Made by a program: the position numbers and the translations under genes. DNA of 64,000 nt. Origin: Cupriavidus laharis. GTDB taxonomy: Bacteria; Pseudomonadota; Gammaproteobacteria; Burkholderiales; Burkholderiaceae. The notes beneath the pieces are model-generated. The model worked only from the letters and a program-made list of their open reading frames with translations, was not told where the DNA came from and ran no database searches. Location: assembly GCF_914271435.1 (NCBI RefSeq), contig NZ_CAJZAI010000002.1, positions 434,001-498,000 of the forward strand, given 5' to 3'. Positions within the stretch are counted from its first letter, which is position 1. Each line of letters starts with the position of its first letter. Positions 61,438 to 64,000 of this stretch are shown one piece after another.

Positions 61438-64000
61438 TCAATACAGCCAGCGGTAGCGCAGCCCCACTTCGGTCAGCGGTACGCCACCGTTGCGCGCCGC
61501 GGTTTCGTGCGATACGTACAGCGACAGGTGGTCGTTGCCAAACACCGACCCGGCCACGCCGCCCTGCACGCGGAAGTTCTGCCGCGCGCGCGTGTCGTGC
61601 AGCAGCCCGACCTCGCCGAACGGCCGCCACTTGTGCGTGTATTCGTCGATCAGCTCGGTGCCGAAGCCGAACAGCACGCCAGCCTGCGTAAATCCCTGCG
61701 GCATGTAGAAGCCCGGCGTGGCGTCTTCGTCCACCGGCACCAGCGACGCCATGCGCGGCGTCAGGCTGCCGCCATTGGTGCTGTAGCTGGCGTGCGTGCC
61801 GACCACCCGCACCGTGTAGTCCGGGTACGCCGTGCGGATGCGGTAGCCCGCCTCCACGTCATACACCATGCCATGCCCCAGCGCGCTGCGGTCCTGCCCG
61901 CGGAAGCTGCTGTACTCGACGCGTGCACCGACGAACTCTCGCAACCCCAGGCGATAGGTGACGCCAACGCCGAGCACGTCCTTGGCGCCGCCCACGCGCA
62001 GCGCGGCCGATTCGTCGGCCGGCTGGTTCAGGCCCGCCAGTGTGCTGAACGACAGGCGGCCCTGCTGGTTCCATTCGCCAAAGAAACGGCCGGTCGCCAT
62101 GGTGTCCAGCCCCTCGCGGTAGCCCGCCGTTGCGCGCCAGCGCTTGTTCGTGTCACGGTAGCCCAGCGACAGGTCGGCGCGCCGGTCCGACGACGGCACG
62201 TTGACCAGCTGCGCGGAATCGGTGCTGCGCTGGTCGCGCCACTGGCCGCGCAGGTTGAGGTCATAGCCATTCCACAGGCGTATGCCGCCGGCAAGGCTGT
62301 AATCGTAGTATTCCAGCGGCTTCTGGTGCGAAAAGGCAGCGCGCGGCTCGATCGCCTGGGTGTTGAAGAGCAGGCTCTCGCGCAGCGTCTCCTGCAGCGT
62401 ATCGTCGGTGCGGACCACGTCCTGCGTCTCGAACGCGCGGGTCTGCGCGGCACCCAGGCGGTCAAGCTGCAGATCGGCCTCGATCTTGTTCGCCACCGGA
62501 ATACGCCCGGCCTGCCGCTCGAGAATACGGTCCACTGCATCCAGGTCCTGCTGGTCGAGCGCGATGGCGATGTCGGCATACGCCGGACGCAGCAGCTGGC
62601 GCGCATAGTGCCGGGCCAGCCAGGCACGGGCGAGGTCATTGGACTCCCCAGACAGCGCCCAGGCCAGCGCCGTTTCGCGGGCGGCAGCAGACAGCACGGC
62701 CTCGCGCCTGGCAGCCGTGGCAGCCTTGGCGGGGTTCAACGGCGGCAGGCCAGCTACATCGCCAAGCTGCGAGGCCGCACCGTTGGCCGGCTGCGCCAGT
62801 TCACGCGCGGCCACGGCGGCACGATCGGCCCTCAGCATCTGCATGACCATGGCGCGCGAAACATCGGCCGAAGCGAAGATGCGGCCCAGCGCCACCACTT
62901 CGCGGCGCAGGTCACCACGCGACGGGAGATCGGGCTCGCTCTCCTGCCCGTCGTCGCCGTCGAAGAGGTCTTCACGTGCCAGGCCACCCCGCACGCCATG
63001 CTCGGACCAGTCATGGTGCAGGTCGATCCAGGCCTGCCGCCGGATACGCCAGGCGGTATCGGTCTGCCCGATGGCCTCGAAGGCATCCGCGTTCAGGCCC
63101 AGCCAGAGCGGGTCGGCGCTCTTGCCCTGCGCCATCTTGCGCAGGTAGTGCAGCGCGGAACGCCCGTCCTGGAAGCGCATGTGGCCCGCCGCATACGCGC
63201 CCCACAGCTCGGGACTGTCTTCGGCTTCGTCCTGCAGGCGCCGCATGAGGGCCCGCACCTCCGTGTCCGTGCCCTGGTCGATCAGTGCCCACAGCAGCGC
63301 CGCCAACGTCTCGCTGTTGGCATCAGGCAGGCCTGCGGCGCGACGCAGGTCGGCCAGCGCGCGCTCCCGTTGCCCGGTCAGGCGCCAGTACTCCGCGCGG
63401 TGCATCAGGAAGCGCGAGGAATGCTCCGCGTCCTGCCGCTGTTCCTCGCTCAGCCCCTGCAGCAGGGCCTGGATGCGCGCATAGGCATGGGCACGCGTGT
63501 AGTAGTAGAGCGCCAGCTCCAGCGCATCGCGCTTGCCCGTCTTGCGCCAGCTGGCCTCGGCAATGCGGCCGGCATCGATCGGCGCCTTGTCGTAGAAGGC
63601 GATCAGGTTCGAGAAGTCCGACTCCTCGGTATCGCGCTGCTCGTCAAGGCAGTCATTGCGGCCGGCGCCCGGCGGCATCTGCATGCAATGGTCGTCCCGG
63701 CTCTGCGCCACGGCGACCATCAGTTGCCGGTAGCCTTCGCCGAGCAGGTCGTCGCGCTGGTTCAGCCGCGCCAGCTCGGTAAAGGTGCGCCAGTACAGGA
63801 TGTCAGCCGGACCGGCCTTTGCCCTTGCGGGCAGCATGGCGTCCAGTGCCTGTTCCAGCCTGCCGCGCACGTACAGCAGGTTGGCAAGCTTGAGCGCATA
63901 GGCCGGACGCGGCCCGAAGCGCTGCTGCAGTTCGGTGTAGAGCTGGAAGGCGCGCTCGTCTCTGCCCGCGCGCTCGGCCAGTTGCGCATGGCGCTCCATG
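61438..64000 (-). CDS. pelB: Pel export porin and TPR scaffold PelB (partial)
   Basis: The last 853 or more residues of PelB, whose frame is open to the right edge; Pseudomonas PelB is about 1190 residues. The first part consists of tetratricopeptide helices (AYALKLANLLYVRGRLEQALDAM, EYWRLTGQRERALADLRRAAGLPD) that bind the modifying enzyme PelA in the periplasm. From about 64% on, the sequence alternates in short amphipathic strands (YDYSLAGGIRLWNGYDLNLRGQWRDQR, AGVLFGFGTELIDEY) and ends LRYRWLY, as expected for the outer-membrane beta-barrel that exports Pel. PelA would lie beyond the window. Confidence 0.94.
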   Translation of the reverse strand, partial: MERHAQLAERAGRDERAFQLYTELQQRFGPRPAYALKLANLLYVRGRLEQALDAMLPARAKAGPADILYWRTFTELARLNQRDDLLGEGYRQLMVAVAQSRDDHCMQMPPGAGRNDCLDEQRDTEESDFSNLIAFYDKAPIDAGRIAEASWRKTGKRDALELALYYYTRAHAYARIQALLQGLSEEQRQDAEHSSRFLMHRAEYWRLTGQRERALADLRRAAGLPDANSETLAALLWALIDQGTDTEVRALMRRLQDEAEDSPELWGAYAAGHMRFQDGRSALHYLRKMAQGKSADPLWLGLNADAFEAIGQTDTAWRIRRQAWIDLHHDWSEHGVRGGLAREDLFDGDDGQESEPDLPSRGDLRREVVALGRIFASADVSRAMVMQMLRADRAAVAARELAQPANGAASQLGDVAGLPPLNPAKAATAARREAVLSAAARETALAWALSGESNDLARAWLARHYARQLLRPAYADIAIALDQQDLDAVDRILERQAGRIPVANKIEADLQLDRLGAAQTRAFETQDVVRTDDTLQETLRESLLFNTQAIEPRAAFSHQKPLEYYDYSLAGGIRLWNGYDLNLRGQWRDQRSTDSAQLVNVPSSDRRADLSLGYRDTNKRWRATAGYREGLDTMATGRFFGEWNQQGRLSFSTLAGLNQPADESAALRVGGAKDVLGVGVTYRLGLREFVGARVEYSSFRGQDRSALGHGMVYDVEAGYRIRTAYPDYTVRVVGTHASYSTNGGSLTPRMASLVPVDEDATPGFYMPQGFTQAGVLFGFGTELIDEYTHKWRPFGEVGLLHDTRARQNFRVQGGVAGSVFGNDHLSLYVSHETAARNGGVPLTEVGLRYRWLY

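Overview
The window is high-GC, densely packed DNA with betaproteobacterial gene content (hopanoid hpn cluster, cytochrome bo-type oxidase, malonate decarboxylase, Pel polysaccharide genes). It most resembles a Cupriavidus/Ralstonia-type Burkholderiaceae replicon. No insertion sequence, phage gene, CRISPR array or replication origin was seen. The genus is inferred from content and sequence style, not from a search.

Layout. 1-5503: an acyl-CoA catabolic module: a partial acyl-CoA dehydrogenase, a divergent IclR regulator, an acyl-CoA synthetase and a pair of acyl-CoA dehydrogenases. 5595-5684: a small interspersed inverted-repeat element. 5718-8693: a DUF1501 (Tat-exported) and DUF1800 (lipoprotein) pair. 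8969-11973: EamA transporter, AraC regulator, MFS transporter. 12121-16282: cyoABCD quinol oxidase. 16379-30757: hopanoid region: diiron ferritin-like protein, hpnB, hpnA (opposite strand), ispH, hpnH, hpnI, hpnJ, hpnK, hpnL, hpnM (opposite strand), hpnN, mlaA. Cyclase and squalene genes (hpnC-F) and hpnG are not in the window. 30769-35398: FKBP isomerase, TPR protein, ilvA with an Ile-codon leader peptide and attenuator, a putative small membrane protein and a hypothetical gene. 35469-35555: tRNA-Leu(CAG) with promoter and terminator, then a glyoxalase remnant and a secreted repeat protein. 36825-45478: MatC-like transporter, LysR regulator and mdcABCDEGH. 45490-50190: Coq4, a lipoprotein, an internally deleted alpha/beta hydrolase, a flavin monooxygenase with a divergent TetR gene sharing a perfect operator, and a PaaI thioesterase. 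50482-64000: a CHASE2 kinase, LysM-FecR protein and OmpR-type regulator directly downstream of pelBCDEFG; pelB runs off the right edge.

How the genes work together. IspH supplies isoprenoid precursors, HpnH starts the hopanoid side chain, HpnI/K/J build its sugar-derived (cyclitol) head group, and HpnN with MlaC/MlaA-like proteins point to transport to the outer membrane. The mdc genes encode import, prosthetic-group synthesis, holo-enzyme assembly and catalysis for malonate decarboxylation, with similar TTGT/ACAA half-sites at both the transporter and mdcA promoters. The pel genes encode synthesis and export of a c-di-GMP-controlled biofilm polysaccharide, and the adjacent signalling trio probably senses envelope state.

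The strongest regulatory finding is the ilvA leader: an Ile-Ile-Ile-Thr-Ile peptide with mutually exclusive RNA pairings. Other points of interest are hpnK lacking any ATG/GTG/TTG start, a 48-bp near-perfect palindrome inside the hpn run, and a hydrolase that has lost its nucleophile half in frame.
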